A stretch of DNA of 64,000 nt from JALCRY01 sp050946575. GTDB lineage: Bacteria > Bacillota > Clostridia > Peptostreptococcales > Anaerovoracaceae. Below the pieces are notes generated by a model. It saw only the letters and a list, made by a program, of their open reading frames with translations. It made no database searches and was not told the origin of the DNA. Both the position numbers and the translations under genes were made by a program. The stretch covers positions 62,001-126,000 of the forward strand of contig JBMNVB010000004.1 in the NCBI GenBank assembly GCA_050946575.1, given 5' to 3'. The number at the start of each line of letters is the position of its first letter. The stretch's first letter is position 1. Shown here piece by piece: positions 1-7,212 of this stretch.

Positions 1-384
1 CCGATCGGGATCGACGATGCCGGGCACGGATATAACATCAATGCCGATGACGTCGCGAGCGCGGTGGCAGAGTCGCTCAATGCGGACAAGCTCGCGTTTC
101 TTTCCGATATCGACGGAGTTTACCTCCATGAAGACGACCCGGAGTCGGTCATCTCCGAGCTTTACGTCGGAGAGGCCGAACAGCTGATAAAGGACGGTAC
201 GATCAGCGGAGGGATGCTCCCTAAACTCAGAAACTGCATTGATGCCGTAAGGAACGGCGTAAGCAGAGTGCACATAATAAACGGAACGACAAAACATTCG
301 CTTCTTATGGAGATTTTCACGGACAAGGGTGTCGGTACAGCGATACTCAGCGAAAAAGAAAGCAGGTACTACAATGAACAGTGA
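1..384 (+). CDS. argB: Acetylglutamate kinase, C-terminal part (start lies outside the window)
   Basis: ArgB phosphorylates N-acetyl-L-glutamate in the second step of the acetylated arginine pathway, in the cytoplasm. Reading in frame from base 1 gives PIG.D..GHGYNINAD followed by A..LNADKLAFLSDIDGV, the typical C-terminal nucleotide-binding half of the amino acid kinase fold. The later GGMLPKL and the HIINGT segment near the end also match ArgB. About 127 residues are present, so roughly the first 55-60 percent is missing. The stop codon overlaps the start of argD by 11 bases, which implies translational coupling. The identification is firm; only the upstream part is unseen. Confidence 0.93.
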   Translation, partial: PIGIDDAGHGYNINADDVASAVAESLNADKLAFLSDIDGVYLHEDDPESVISELYVGEAEQLIKDGTISGGMLPKLRNCIDAVRNGVSRVHIINGTTKHSLLMEIFTDKGVGTAILSEKESRYYNEQ

Positions 385-1549
385 ACAGGTTAAACAGGCG
401 GACAGCAAATATCTTCTGGGAACATACGGACGCTTCGACGTCGTGCTCGATCACGGCCTGAACGCGACAGCGTATGACAAGGACGGAAAGAAGTACATCG
501 ATTTCACGGCCGGGATCGGAGTGAACTCGCTCGGTTTCTCAGACCCGGGCTGGATAGAGGCGGTAACGGACCAGCTGAAGAAGTTCCAGCATTGCTCGAA
601 CGTGTTCTATTCGGAGCCCGGCGTCGTGCTGGCTGAGAAGCTCGTGAAGATCACGGGCCTCGAGAAGATTTTCTATAACAATACCGGCGGCGAGGCGAAC
701 GAGACGGCGATCAAGATCGCGAGGAAATACGGGAATACCGTGGCGGGTCACAGAAAGAACGCCGTCATATCCCTCGTGAATTCGTTCCACGGGCGCACGC
801 TCGCGGCGATCACGGCGACTGGGCAGGAGAGGTTCCATTCGGAGGACTTCGGGCCGTATGCGCCGGGATTCGCCTACGCTGAAGCCAATAATATCGACAG
901 CATGAAAAAGGCGGTCGAGGAGAACGATCCGTGCGCGATCATGCTGGAGATAGTGCAGGGCGAAGGCGGCCTTACCGCACTTGATTATGATTTCGTGCAG
1001 GGTGTGCAGAAACTGTGCGACGAGAAGGATATCATCCTCATTATCGATGAAGTGCAGTCAGGCGCGGGCAGGACCGGGACGTTCTTCGCGTACCAGCAGT
1101 ACGATATCCATCCGGATATCGTCACGTTCGCGAAGGGGGTCGGCGGCGGCCTTCCGATCAGCGGGTCCATATGCGGGAAGAAGACCTGCGACCTCCTGAA
1201 GCCGGGAGAGCAGGGAAGTACGTTCGCGATGAACCCGGCCATATGCGCGGGGGCGAATTACGTCGTGGACCACATCACGGACGAACTCATGGAAGAAGTA
1301 AAAAAGAAGGCGGCGTATATCAGGGAGGAACTCGAAAAACTCGACGAAGTGGAAGCTACTACAGGCCTCGGACTGATGATCGGTGTGAAGTTCAAGACCA
1401 GGAACGCGGATGAAGTGGCGGCTGAACTCATCGAGAACGGTCTGCTTTCGCTGACCGCGGCCGATAAAGTCAGGCTGCTCCCGCCTCTTACAATAACTGT
1501 TCCCGAACTTCAGGAAGGCGTTGAGATCCTGAAAAAGGTGCTCGGATAG
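374..1549 (+). CDS. argD: Acetylornithine aminotransferase
   Basis: ArgD is a PLP-dependent class III aminotransferase that converts N-acetylglutamate semialdehyde to N-acetylornithine. The 391-residue protein is of normal length. Visible motifs are NTGGEANETAIKIAR (phosphate-binding region), IIDEVQSGAGRTG (Asp contacting the PLP ring) and TFAKGVGGGLP, with the Schiff-base lysine at about K254. The ATG at 374 is chosen because the protein then begins at MNSEQVKQ, where the family starts; an in-frame GTG further upstream would run deep into argB. It overlaps argB. Family members also act on succinyl-diaminopimelate, but the argB neighbour supports arginine synthesis. Confidence 0.93.
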   Translation: MNSEQVKQADSKYLLGTYGRFDVVLDHGLNATAYDKDGKKYIDFTAGIGVNSLGFSDPGWIEAVTDQLKKFQHCSNVFYSEPGVVLAEKLVKITGLEKIFYNNTGGEANETAIKIARKYGNTVAGHRKNAVISLVNSFHGRTLAAITATGQERFHSEDFGPYAPGFAYAEANNIDSMKKAVEENDPCAIMLEIVQGEGGLTALDYDFVQGVQKLCDEKDIILIIDEVQSGAGRTGTFFAYQQYDIHPDIVTFAKGVGGGLPISGSICGKKTCDLLKPGEQGSTFAMNPAICAGANYVVDHITDELMEEVKKKAAYIREELEKLDEVEATTGLGLMIGVKFKTRNADEVAAELIENGLLSLTAADKVRLLPPLTITVPELQEGVEILKKVLG

Positions 1550-1630
1550 ACGGACTGTTTTCGGACGGGACTCCGTGATATCTTCGGGCGGACCGGTTTT
1601 CGCGGAAAAAAGTTTCGCGGGACGCATACA

Positions 1631-1639
1631 TGGTATAAT
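1631..1639 (+). promoter_or_regulatory. Extended -10 promoter upstream of desulfoferrodoxin
   Basis: TATAAT at 1634-1639 is preceded by TG at 1631-1632, giving a consensus extended -10. No good -35 is seen at 16-18 bases. It lies about 75 bases before the dfx start and after the argD stop, so dfx probably has its own transcript. Confidence 0.6.
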
Positions 1640-1710
1640 AGGGATAGCGGCAGTGCCTGCGCGGGCGAATCGGGCCCGTGCAGATCGCCGTATCAAAAGG
1701 AGGTAAGGAA

Positions 1711-2088
1711 ATGAAGGCAAAATTCTACAAGTGTGATGTATGCGGAAACGTAGTGATGATAACATCGAACGGAGGCGGCCCGCTCTCATGCTGCGGACAG
1801 CCGATGAGAGAACTCACGGCGAATACTGAAGATGCGGCGGTCGAAAAGCATGTTCCGGCTGTAACAGTGGACGGCAGCAGTGTGAAAGTCCAGGTCGGAG
1901 AGACGGCCCACCCGATGGAGGAAAAACATTACATCGAATGGATCTATGTTGAAGGAGAAGGCTGCGGACAGATAGCGTACCTTAAGCCGGGCGAAGAGCC
2001 GAAGGCGGAGTTCACCGTAAAGTGCTGCAAGCCGGCTGCGGTCTACGCGTACTGCAATCTCCACGGCCTGTGGAAGAAGGACCTGTAG
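1711..2088 (+). CDS. dfx: Desulfoferrodoxin / superoxide reductase (two-iron type)
   Basis: This protein reduces superoxide to hydrogen peroxide without making oxygen, a defence typical of strict anaerobes. It has 125 residues. The N-terminal desulforedoxin-like centre is C8, C11 and the adjacent pair C27-C28. The C-terminal catalytic iron site has EKHVP (H47), H67, H73 and the final C115-N-L-H118, the square-pyramidal His4-Cys set of the family. The ATG at 1711 follows AAAGGAGG at 1696-1703. The gene is single, with an extended -10 promoter before it and a strong terminator after it. The electron donor, often rubredoxin, is not in the window. Confidence 0.95.
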   Translation: MKAKFYKCDVCGNVVMITSNGGGPLSCCGQPMRELTANTEDAAVEKHVPAVTVDGSSVKVQVGETAHPMEEKHYIEWIYVEGEGCGQIAYLKPGEEPKAEFTVKCCKPAAVYAYCNLHGLWKKDL

Positions 2089-2135
2089 AAATCAGGACCT
2101 GCTGACGCAGCGGAACAGGATAATTTGAAAATGAA

Positions 2136-2175
2136 CGAAGCAGTCCCGGGATCCGGGTCTGCTTCGATATTTTTT
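2136..2175 (+). terminator. Intrinsic terminator after desulfoferrodoxin
   Basis: The arm CGAAGCAG (2136-2143) pairs with CTGCTTCG (2159-2166). An inner CCCGG/CCGGG pair makes a long GC stem, followed by ATATTTTTT. Confidence 0.85.
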
Positions 2176-2534
2176 GTACTGTGGGGCGGGAACAGATCCG
2201 ATCCGGGGCCGGGGCCGGGCAGATCCCGGACTTCGGACCGGCCGAGGCCTTGATATTGTGTCCGGAGGCGTCGTCCTAATGCTGAAAAACGGAGAATGCT
2301 GAAAATTTTGCGGGCACTGCCTAAAAATATCGGCCGGTGCACGTAATTTTTTCAACGTTTGCAGGGTGCAGGATGCCCGAATCAGGTTGGATGCAAGGGC
2401 AGAATCGCTTTAACCGTTGAAAAAATTGTGGCGGGTGCGGCGTTTTTTTGAACGGTGCACGCAAAAATTCGGACACGGACCCGAACCGGACCCCGTCTTC
2501 GCGTCCGGACCGGTCCGTTAACCGGTTCCCTGTT
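2176..2534. other. Non-coding intergenic stretch with inverted and direct repeats
   Basis: No convincing gene is seen in these roughly 360 bases. There is a perfect 13-base inverted repeat, 2345-2357 against 2415-2427 (AATTTTTTCAACG and its complement), with 57 bases between. CGGTGCACG occurs twice, at 2335-2343 and 2453-2461. The last part (2465-2525) is dense in GGACC/GGTCC steps and may serve as 3' structure for the minus-strand SMR gene. The function is unknown; it could be decayed sequence or a structured RNA. Confidence 0.4.
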
Positions 2535-2849
2535 TTATTGCAGCAGCCTCAGCCCTATGATCCCGCCTCCGATCATGGCGATGCACGCGGCCTGCGCCGC
2601 TCCGAGCGGTTCGTGGAAAACGAAATAACCGAACAGTGTAGTCCCGATTATGCCGATGCCCGTCCACAGAGCGTAGACAGTGCCGAGCGGGATGCCGCGC
2701 ATTGCAAGTGAAAGAAATACCGCGCTCACGATATACCCGACGGCTGTGATGATGCTAGGAACGAGCTGCGTGAACCCGTCCGAATATTTCATCGCGACGG
2801 CCCATGTGATCTCGAATGTTCCCGCGAGAATCAGATATACCCATTTCAT
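2535..2849 (-). CDS. gdx: Small multidrug resistance family exporter, guanidinium (Gdx/SugE) type
   Basis: This is a four-helix inner-membrane antiporter of the SMR family that works as a dual-topology dimer. The 104 residues align by eye along their whole length with E. coli SugE/Gdx: the essential E13, then W16-A-V-x-x-K-Y, LAMRGIPLGT.YALWTGIG, and a terminal GGGIIGLRLL. This pattern favours the guanidinium-exporting subtype over the drug-exporting EmrE/QacE subtype. The ATG at 2849 is set by AGGAGG just upstream; longer readings begin inside the leader. A sigma-A promoter lies 190 bases upstream on the minus strand, so the gene has a long 5' leader that may carry a riboswitch. Substrate is inferred from family resemblance only. 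Confidence 0.88.
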   Translation of the reverse strand: MKWVYLILAGTFEITWAVAMKYSDGFTQLVPSIITAVGYIVSAVFLSLAMRGIPLGTVYALWTGIGIIGTTLFGYFVFHEPLGAAQAACIAMIGGGIIGLRLLQ

Positions 2850-2879
2850 TTCATTTTCCTCCTGAAAAAGAAAAAGCAT

Positions 2880-3034
2880 CAGCCGCCTGCATCTTCTAAG
2901 GCCTAACGATACAGGTTCCAATACTTGTCTAAGCGGATCTGCCCGGCGGCAGATCATATTCAGCTGTCAGTGAAAAAAGGCGGGGCAAAACAGGCCGGCC
3001 TGAGGTCGGTATCTGCATCTCTGCCTCAGTCTTT
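2880..3034 (-). promoter_or_regulatory. Structured mRNA leader of the SMR exporter, candidate guanidine riboswitch
   Basis: Read on the minus strand, about 155 untranslated bases separate the promoter from the start of the exporter. They contain a perfect 8-bp hairpin with a 4-base loop (2936-2955), then a second 8-bp stem (2908-2915 with 2886-2893, one G-U pair) with a 14-base loop. Loop 1 carries GCC and loop 2 carries GGC, so the loops could kiss. A T-rich run (CTTTTTCTTTTT on the minus strand) follows at about 2865-2877. I do not recognise a class I, II or III guanidine consensus. Class IV, or an unrelated attenuator, remains possible. Confidence 0.4.
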
Positions 3035-3040
3035 TTAATA

Positions 3041-3069
3041 AGTATATCGAACTCAGAGCAGGGGGTCAA
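3041..3069 (-). promoter_or_regulatory. Sigma-A promoter of the SMR exporter
   Basis: On the minus strand TTGACC (3064-3069) and TATACT (3041-3046) are separated by exactly 17 bases. Divergent from the infC promoter. Confidence 0.75.
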
Positions 3070-3084
3070 GATTTGCGGTTTTCC

Positions 3085-3113
3085 TTGACACAGGGGAGGA
3101 CGTTTGGTATAGT
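3085..3113 (+). promoter_or_regulatory. Sigma-A promoter of infC-rpmI-rplT
   Basis: TTGACA at 3085-3090 and TATAGT at 3108-3113 with a 17-base spacer, a near-consensus vegetative promoter. The start point near 3120 gives a leader of about 145 bases. Confidence 0.85.
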
Positions 3114-3206
3114 AATCGAGTGATAAAGAAGAAGTCATCCGCTTCTCACCTGCCGGCGAAAGCTTGTACGGTAAATAATGGACATAACGCCGTTACGGTG
3201 ATTATT

Positions 3207-3240
3207 AAAGCGGAAAGGACTCTTTTCCGCTTTATTTTTA
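3207..3240 (+). terminator. Leader attenuator in front of infC
   Basis: AAAGCGGAAA (3207-3216) pairs with TTTCCGCTTT (3224-3233), followed by ATTTTTA. It lies between promoter and infC, where Firmicutes carry the L20-responsive leader terminator of this operon. I infer regulation by ribosomal protein L20; the L20-binding part of the RNA was not verified. Confidence 0.7.
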
Positions 3241-3265
3241 ATTTGCAGGCAGGGAGGTGCAGACA

Positions 3266-3802
3266 ATTAGTAAGGGAACTACATACATTAACGATGATAT
3301 CCGCGCGAAGGAAGTAAGAGTGATCAGCGGAGACGGGAAACAGCTCGGCATCATGAGCAAATCGGAAGCGCTCAGCATTGCTGACGAACAGAATCTCGAT
3401 CTCGTGTGCGTTTCACCGAATGCAAATCCGCCGGTCTGCAAGATCCTCGATTACGGAAAATATCGTTATGAGCTTCAGAAAAAGGAAAAAGAAGCGAAGA
3501 AAAAGCAGCATACGACTGAAGTGAAGGAAATCAGGCTGTCGGTATTCATCGGCGAGCATGATGTGCAGACGAAGGCGAAGACTGCGACGAAGTTCCTGCA
3601 GAACGGAGATAAGGTGAAGGTCAGTCTTCGGTTCAGGGGCAGAGAGAGAGATTATAAAGATAAAGGCTTCGATGTCATGAACAATTTCGCCGAACAGGTG
3701 AGCGAATTCGCGGACGTGGAGAAAAAGCCCAAGTTCGAGGGCAGAAGTCTTGTGATGTTCCTTGTACCGAAAACCGATAAGAAAAAGAAGAAGAAAAAAT
3801 AG
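3266..3802 (+). CDS. infC: Translation initiation factor IF-3 (AUU start codon)
   Basis: IF-3 binds the 30S subunit and checks start codon and initiator tRNA pairing. The 178-residue protein has the N-domain (Y-INDDIRAKEVRVI near the start, GIMSKSEAL), a basic linker rich in K and E, and the C-domain with VKEIRLS and KVSLRFRGRE. The start is read as ATT at 3266 because GGGAGG lies at 3252-3257, eight bases before it. The in-frame GTG at 3257 overlaps that Shine-Dalgarno sequence and cannot be used with it. AUU is the known autoregulatory start of infC in many bacteria. First gene of the infC-rpmI-rplT operon. Confidence 0.95.
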   Translation: MSKGTTYINDDIRAKEVRVISGDGKQLGIMSKSEALSIADEQNLDLVCVSPNANPPVCKILDYGKYRYELQKKEKEAKKKQHTTEVKEIRLSVFIGEHDVQTKAKTATKFLQNGDKVKVSLRFRGRERDYKDKGFDVMNNFAEQVSEFADVEKKPKFEGRSLVMFLVPKTDKKKKKKK

Positions 3803-3838
3803 AGACATTGAGAGTTAATACAGACAGGAGGAAAGAAA

Positions 3839-4039
3839 ATGGCCGGAAAGAAAATGAAGTCTCACAGAGGCGCATGCAAAAGATTCAGAGTAACGGGCTC
3901 GGGGAAGCTCAAGAGGAACAAGGCATATAAGAGTCATATCCTTACAAAGAAAAGCCAGAAGAGGAAGAGGGGACTGAGGCAGTCCACGACGCTTACTTCG
4001 GCAGATCAGAAGAGAATCAAGAATTCGATGGGACTTTAA
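3839..4039 (+). CDS. rpmI: 50S ribosomal protein L35
   Basis: A 66-residue, very basic protein of the large ribosomal subunit. K-MKSHRGACKRFRVTGSGK and the closing LTSADQKRIKNSMGL are typical of L35. A Shine-Dalgarno (AGGAGG, 3825-3835 region) precedes the ATG. Second gene of the IF-3 operon, 36 bases after infC. Confidence 0.97.
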   Translation: MAGKKMKSHRGACKRFRVTGSGKLKRNKAYKSHILTKKSQKRKRGLRQSTTLTSADQKRIKNSMGL

Positions 4040-4058
4040 TGTGAGGAGGTAGACAGAA

Positions 4059-4415
4059 ATGGCAAGAGTTAAGAAAGGCGTCAACGCGCATAAGAGACAT
4101 AAAAAGGTGCTGAAGCAGGCCAAGGGATTCTACGGAGCAAAGAGCAGAGTATTCAGAGCGGCGAATCCGGCGGTCATGAGATCTCTCAGGAGCGCCCAGA
4201 TGGGAAGAAAGCTCAAGAAGAGACAGTACAGGCAGATGTGGATCGCGAGAATCAATGCCGGAGCAAGGATGAACGGCATCTCTTACAGCAGACTGATGGA
4301 CGGCCTCAAGAAGAGCGGCATCGACATCAACAGAAAGATGCTCGCAGAAATGGCTATAAACGACGAGGCCGCGTTCGCGAAACTGTGCGAAACGGCTAAG
4401 AGCGCTGTAAAATAA
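4059..4415 (+). CDS. rplT: 50S ribosomal protein L20
   Basis: A 118-residue RNA-binding protein needed early in 50S assembly. It starts MARVKKGVNAHKRHKKVLKQ and contains SRVFRAAN and RRLWI-like RQMWIARINA, all diagnostic. In Firmicutes L20 binds its own operon leader and represses it; the attenuator before infC would be the target. The start follows GAGGAGG. Third and last gene of the operon. Confidence 0.97.
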   Translation: MARVKKGVNAHKRHKKVLKQAKGFYGAKSRVFRAANPAVMRSLRSAQMGRKLKKRQYRQMWIARINAGARMNGISYSRLMDGLKKSGIDINRKMLAEMAINDEAAFAKLCETAKSAVK

Positions 4416-4430
4416 TACAAGTAATTGAAG

Positions 4431-4465
4431 GACCTCTCCGCCCGGACGGCGGAGGGGTCTGTTGA
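4431..4465 (+). terminator. Terminator after rplT
   Basis: GACCTCTCCGCC (4431-4442) pairs with GGCGGAGGGGTC (4449-4459 region), with only a short T-rich tail (TCTGTT). The strong stem is clear; the weak U-tract may allow read-through into the next gene. Confidence 0.6.
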
Positions 4466-4483
4466 CAAAGGAGCGTGCTAACT

Positions 4484-5437
4484 ATGAAAATTGTTTGCCT
4501 GGAACCGCTGGCGGTTGAAGAAAAAGTGATTCAGGACTATATGGCCGATATCAAGGCCGATGGACATGAATTTGTCTATTACACAGAAAAAGACGCGGAT
4601 GTCGCGGCGATAATCGAACGCGGAAAGGACGCGGATATTATCATCGACGACAACACCCCGCTCCCGGCGGAAGCCATTAACGGATTCGAAAATGCGAAAT
4701 ATATAGCTGTAGCGTTCACGGGCGTAGACCACGTCGACCTCGACGCGTGCCGCGCGAAGGGCATAAAAGTCAGCAATGCCGCGGGATATTCGACGAACGG
4801 CGTTGCAGAGCTCGTGTTCGGACTGATCATTAGTCTGTACAGAAACATCATCCCGTGCGACGAGCGCGCGAGGACGGGCGGCACGAAGGAAGGACTCGTC
4901 GGCCCCGAGATCAAGGGCAAGACGCTCGGCGTCATCGGCACCGGAGCCATCGGATCGCGCGTCATCGAGATCGCGAAAGTATTCGGATGCGACATCCTGG
5001 CGTACAGCAGGACGGAAAAGCAGGCGCTGAAGGACGCCGGCGTGAAATATGTATCGCTTGAAGAACTTATGAGCAGTTCCGATATCGTAACGGTACACGT
5101 TCCGAACAATGCCGAGACGAAGGGACTTATCAGCGCGGATCTCATTTCGAAGATGAAGAAGTCGGCCATCTTCATCAACTGCGCGAGAGGTCCGATAGTA
5201 GACAACAAGGCGCTCGCGGACGCCCTGAACGAAGGAGCGATAGCGGGGGCCGGCATTGATGTATTCGACATGGAACCGCCGCTGCCTGCGGATTATCCTC
5301 TTGTCAGTGCGAAAAACACTGTGCTCACGCCGCATGTCGCGTTCGCCACGAATGAGGCGATGATCATAAGAGCCGAGATCACGGCGGACAACGTGAGACA
5401 TTACCTGGCGGGAGATCAGATAAACACTATTCTTTAA
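4484..5437 (+). CDS. D-isomer-specific 2-hydroxyacid dehydrogenase, NAD-dependent
   Basis: A 317-residue cytoplasmic oxidoreductase of the D-2-hydroxyacid dehydrogenase family. The Rossmann motif GVIGTGAIGSR starts near residue 150. The catalytic set is present: R235 in NCARGPIVD, E264 in FDMEPP, and H284 in TPHVAFAT. The ATG at 4484 lies ten bases after GGAG; a GTG three codons earlier would sit on the ribosome binding site. Substrate is not readable from sequence; glycerate, phosphoglycerate and branched hydroxyacids are all possible. It follows rplT by about 70 bases and precedes an unrelated lipoprotein gene, so context does not help. Confidence 0.85.
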   Translation: MKIVCLEPLAVEEKVIQDYMADIKADGHEFVYYTEKDADVAAIIERGKDADIIIDDNTPLPAEAINGFENAKYIAVAFTGVDHVDLDACRAKGIKVSNAAGYSTNGVAELVFGLIISLYRNIIPCDERARTGGTKEGLVGPEIKGKTLGVIGTGAIGSRVIEIAKVFGCDILAYSRTEKQALKDAGVKYVSLEELMSSSDIVTVHVPNNAETKGLISADLISKMKKSAIFINCARGPIVDNKALADALNEGAIAGAGIDVFDMEPPLPADYPLVSAKNTVLTPHVAFATNEAMIIRAEITADNVRHYLAGDQINTIL

Positions 5438-5455
5438 CGGAAAGGAACAGTCATC

Positions 5456-6550
5456 ATGCATAAGAAAATCGCGGCCGTACTCGCCGTATGCATTGCTGTA
5501 TGCTTTACGCTCACGGGATGCGGGTACGAGCCGTACGCTGATTATGATCTGTCGGATTATCTGAAAGCCGGGACTTACGACGGGCTCACTGTCAAGCCGT
5601 ACAGCACGACTGTGACCGACAGCGAAGTTAACGAGGAGATCCAGAGCAGGCTGGAGGACGCGGCTGAAGAAAAACAGGTGAAGACCGGCACGGTAAAAAA
5701 AGGCGACAAGATAAATATAGACTATACCGGCAGAATAAACGGCAAAGAATTCGACGGGGGAAGCGCGACGGATGTGGACATCACGCTCGGCTCTTCCGGA
5801 TATATAGACGGTTTCGATGAAGGACTGTACGGGAAGAAAGTCGGGAGCACCACGGATCTTGATCTTACGTTCCCGGATGATTACCAGAGCTCGAAACTCG
5901 CCGGGAAAGCTGTCGTATTCACGGTAACGATAAACTATAAGACAGTGTCTGTCGTACCGGAACTGGACGCGGCGTTCGTGAAGGAACATTCTGACGAGAC
6001 TACTGTCGCGGGCTATAAGGCATATGTGAAGAAGGAACTTGTAAAGCAGAAGAAGGAAGACGGCATACAGGATCAGAAGGATCAGCTGTGGACGAAGGCT
6101 CAGGCCGCGTTCACACTGAAGAAGGACAAGGACGGAAACTACAAGTACCCCGAAAAAGAGGTGGAGAGAGTCGAGTCCTACATCACGCAGAAATATGAGA
6201 ATTACGCCGATCAGTACAATATGACGTTCAACAAGTTCCTCGACAGCAAGCTGGGCATGACTGAGAAAGAGTTCAAGAAGAATGTGAAGACTGTAGCTCA
6301 GAGTCAGGTCAGGCAGGAAATGATCTGCTACTATATAGCTCAGAAGGAAAACATTACGGTCAGCAATAAGGAATACAAAGAGTACATCAGCAATGCACTG
6401 GACAAGCTCGGATATACCGAGAAGACATTCAAGCAGACGTACGGCTCTTCATACGAGGAATACAACGGCGAAGACAACATATGGTACGCCTGCTATCTCG
6501 ATAAAGTAGAGGACTATCTGCTTGACAATGCGAAGGTAGTAAGTAATTAA
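5456..6550 (+). CDS. Lipoprotein with FKBP-type peptidyl-prolyl isomerase and trigger-factor-like C-terminal region
   Basis: Predicted extracytoplasmic folding factor of 364 residues. The signal peptide ends in LTGC, with lipidated C22. Residues about 45-165 resemble the trigger factor FKBP domain: KKGDKINIDYTGRINGKEF, then IDGFDEGLYGKKVG and DLTFPDDY. The rest (about 170-364) is a helical, Lys- and Glu-rich region like the trigger factor chaperone arm, with repeated EF.K.V-type helices. The ribosome-binding N-domain of cytoplasmic trigger factor is absent and replaced by the signal peptide. It probably assists folding of secreted proteins, a role analogous to PrsA. The start follows GGAAAGGA. 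A terminator follows. Confidence 0.82.
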   Translation: MHKKIAAVLAVCIAVCFTLTGCGYEPYADYDLSDYLKAGTYDGLTVKPYSTTVTDSEVNEEIQSRLEDAAEEKQVKTGTVKKGDKINIDYTGRINGKEFDGGSATDVDITLGSSGYIDGFDEGLYGKKVGSTTDLDLTFPDDYQSSKLAGKAVVFTVTINYKTVSVVPELDAAFVKEHSDETTVAGYKAYVKKELVKQKKEDGIQDQKDQLWTKAQAAFTLKKDKDGNYKYPEKEVERVESYITQKYENYADQYNMTFNKFLDSKLGMTEKEFKKNVKTVAQSQVRQEMICYYIAQKENITVSNKEYKEYISNALDKLGYTEKTFKQTYGSSYEEYNGEDNIWYACYLDKVEDYLLDNAKVVSN

Positions 6551-6557
6551 AGTATGA

Positions 6558-6605
6558 AAGTGCGTTCGCGGCACTGCCGCGGGCGCACTTATTTGCTGTG
6601 CCGCC
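6558..6605 (+). terminator. Terminator after the lipoprotein foldase gene
   Basis: AAGTGCG (6558-6564) pairs with CGCACTT (6594-6600), with an inner CGCGGC/GCCGCG stem, followed by ATTTGCTG. Strong stem, moderate T tract. Confidence 0.7.
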
Positions 6606-6634
6606 TTGTTACATGCCACAATATGTAGTAAAAT
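6606..6634 (+). promoter_or_regulatory. nrdR promoter with an NrdR-box-like operator in its spacer
   Basis: TTGTTA (6606-6611) and TAAAAT (6629-6634) are 17 bases apart. The spacer holds CACAATATGTAGT (6617-6629), close to the NrdR box core CwATATATwG (one mismatch in ten). Only one box is evident, whereas NrdR usually binds two. Confidence 0.55.
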
Positions 6635-6693
6635 AATAAAGTTATTTTGGTTTTACTAGTGTCAGCGGGCATGCCCCGCGCGGGAGGTGTGCA

Positions 6694-7212
6694 ATGCGTT
6701 GCCCATTTTGTGAAAATGACGATACGAAGGTCATAGATTCCAGGCATACGGAAGACGGATACGCCATAAGGCGCAGGCGCGAATGCATGAGCTGCGGCAA
6801 GCGTTTCACGACTTATGAAAAGGTCGAGGAGCAGCTGCTCGTCGTGATAAAGAAGGACGGGAGCAGGCAGGCGTTCGACAGGAACAAGATCGTGTCCGGC
6901 ATAGTGAAGGCGTGCGAAAAGCGCCCGGTCGCGTACGCGGATATGGAGCGTATCGCGGACGAGATAGAACGCGGTCTGAACAACATGATGGAAAAAGAGG
7001 TCACGAGCACGTTCATAGGCGAACTCGTCATGGACAAGCTGAAAGACCTCGACGAAGTCGCGTACGTCAGGTTCGCCTCTGTCTACCGGCAGTTCACCGA
7101 TGTGAGCACGTTCATTTCGGAGATAGAGAAGATGCTCGGGACGAAGGGCAGGAAAGGCTCTGCCGCGAAGTCCGAAGAAAAGCCGGATGATGACAAGAAG
7201 GAAGAAGCATGA
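6694..7212 (+). CDS. nrdR: Transcriptional repressor NrdR
   Basis: NrdR senses dATP/ATP through an ATP-cone and represses ribonucleotide reductase genes. The 172-residue protein has the zinc ribbon C3-x2-C6 ... C31-x2-C34 and the RRRREC and GKRFTTYE signatures. The ATP-cone domain follows (VVIKKDGSRQAFDRNKI to VAYVRFASVYRQF, about 48-135). The acidic, lysine-rich tail after residue 150 is longer than usual. GGGAGGTG precedes the ATG. Its stop overlaps the start of cmk (ATGA). No nrd structural genes are in the window. Confidence 0.95.
   Translation: MRCPFCENDDTKVIDSRHTEDGYAIRRRRECMSCGKRFTTYEKVEEQLLVVIKKDGSRQAFDRNKIVSGIVKACEKRPVAYADMERIADEIERGLNNMMEKEVTSTFIGELVMDKLKDLDEVAYVRFASVYRQFTDVSTFISEIEKMLGTKGRKGSAAKSEEKPDDDKKEEA

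Noticed and set aside
2535..2957. A longer SMR protein starting 36 codons upstream
   Set aside because: The extra residues are Arg- and Leu-rich leader sequence, and AGGAGG fits only the internal ATG at 2849.
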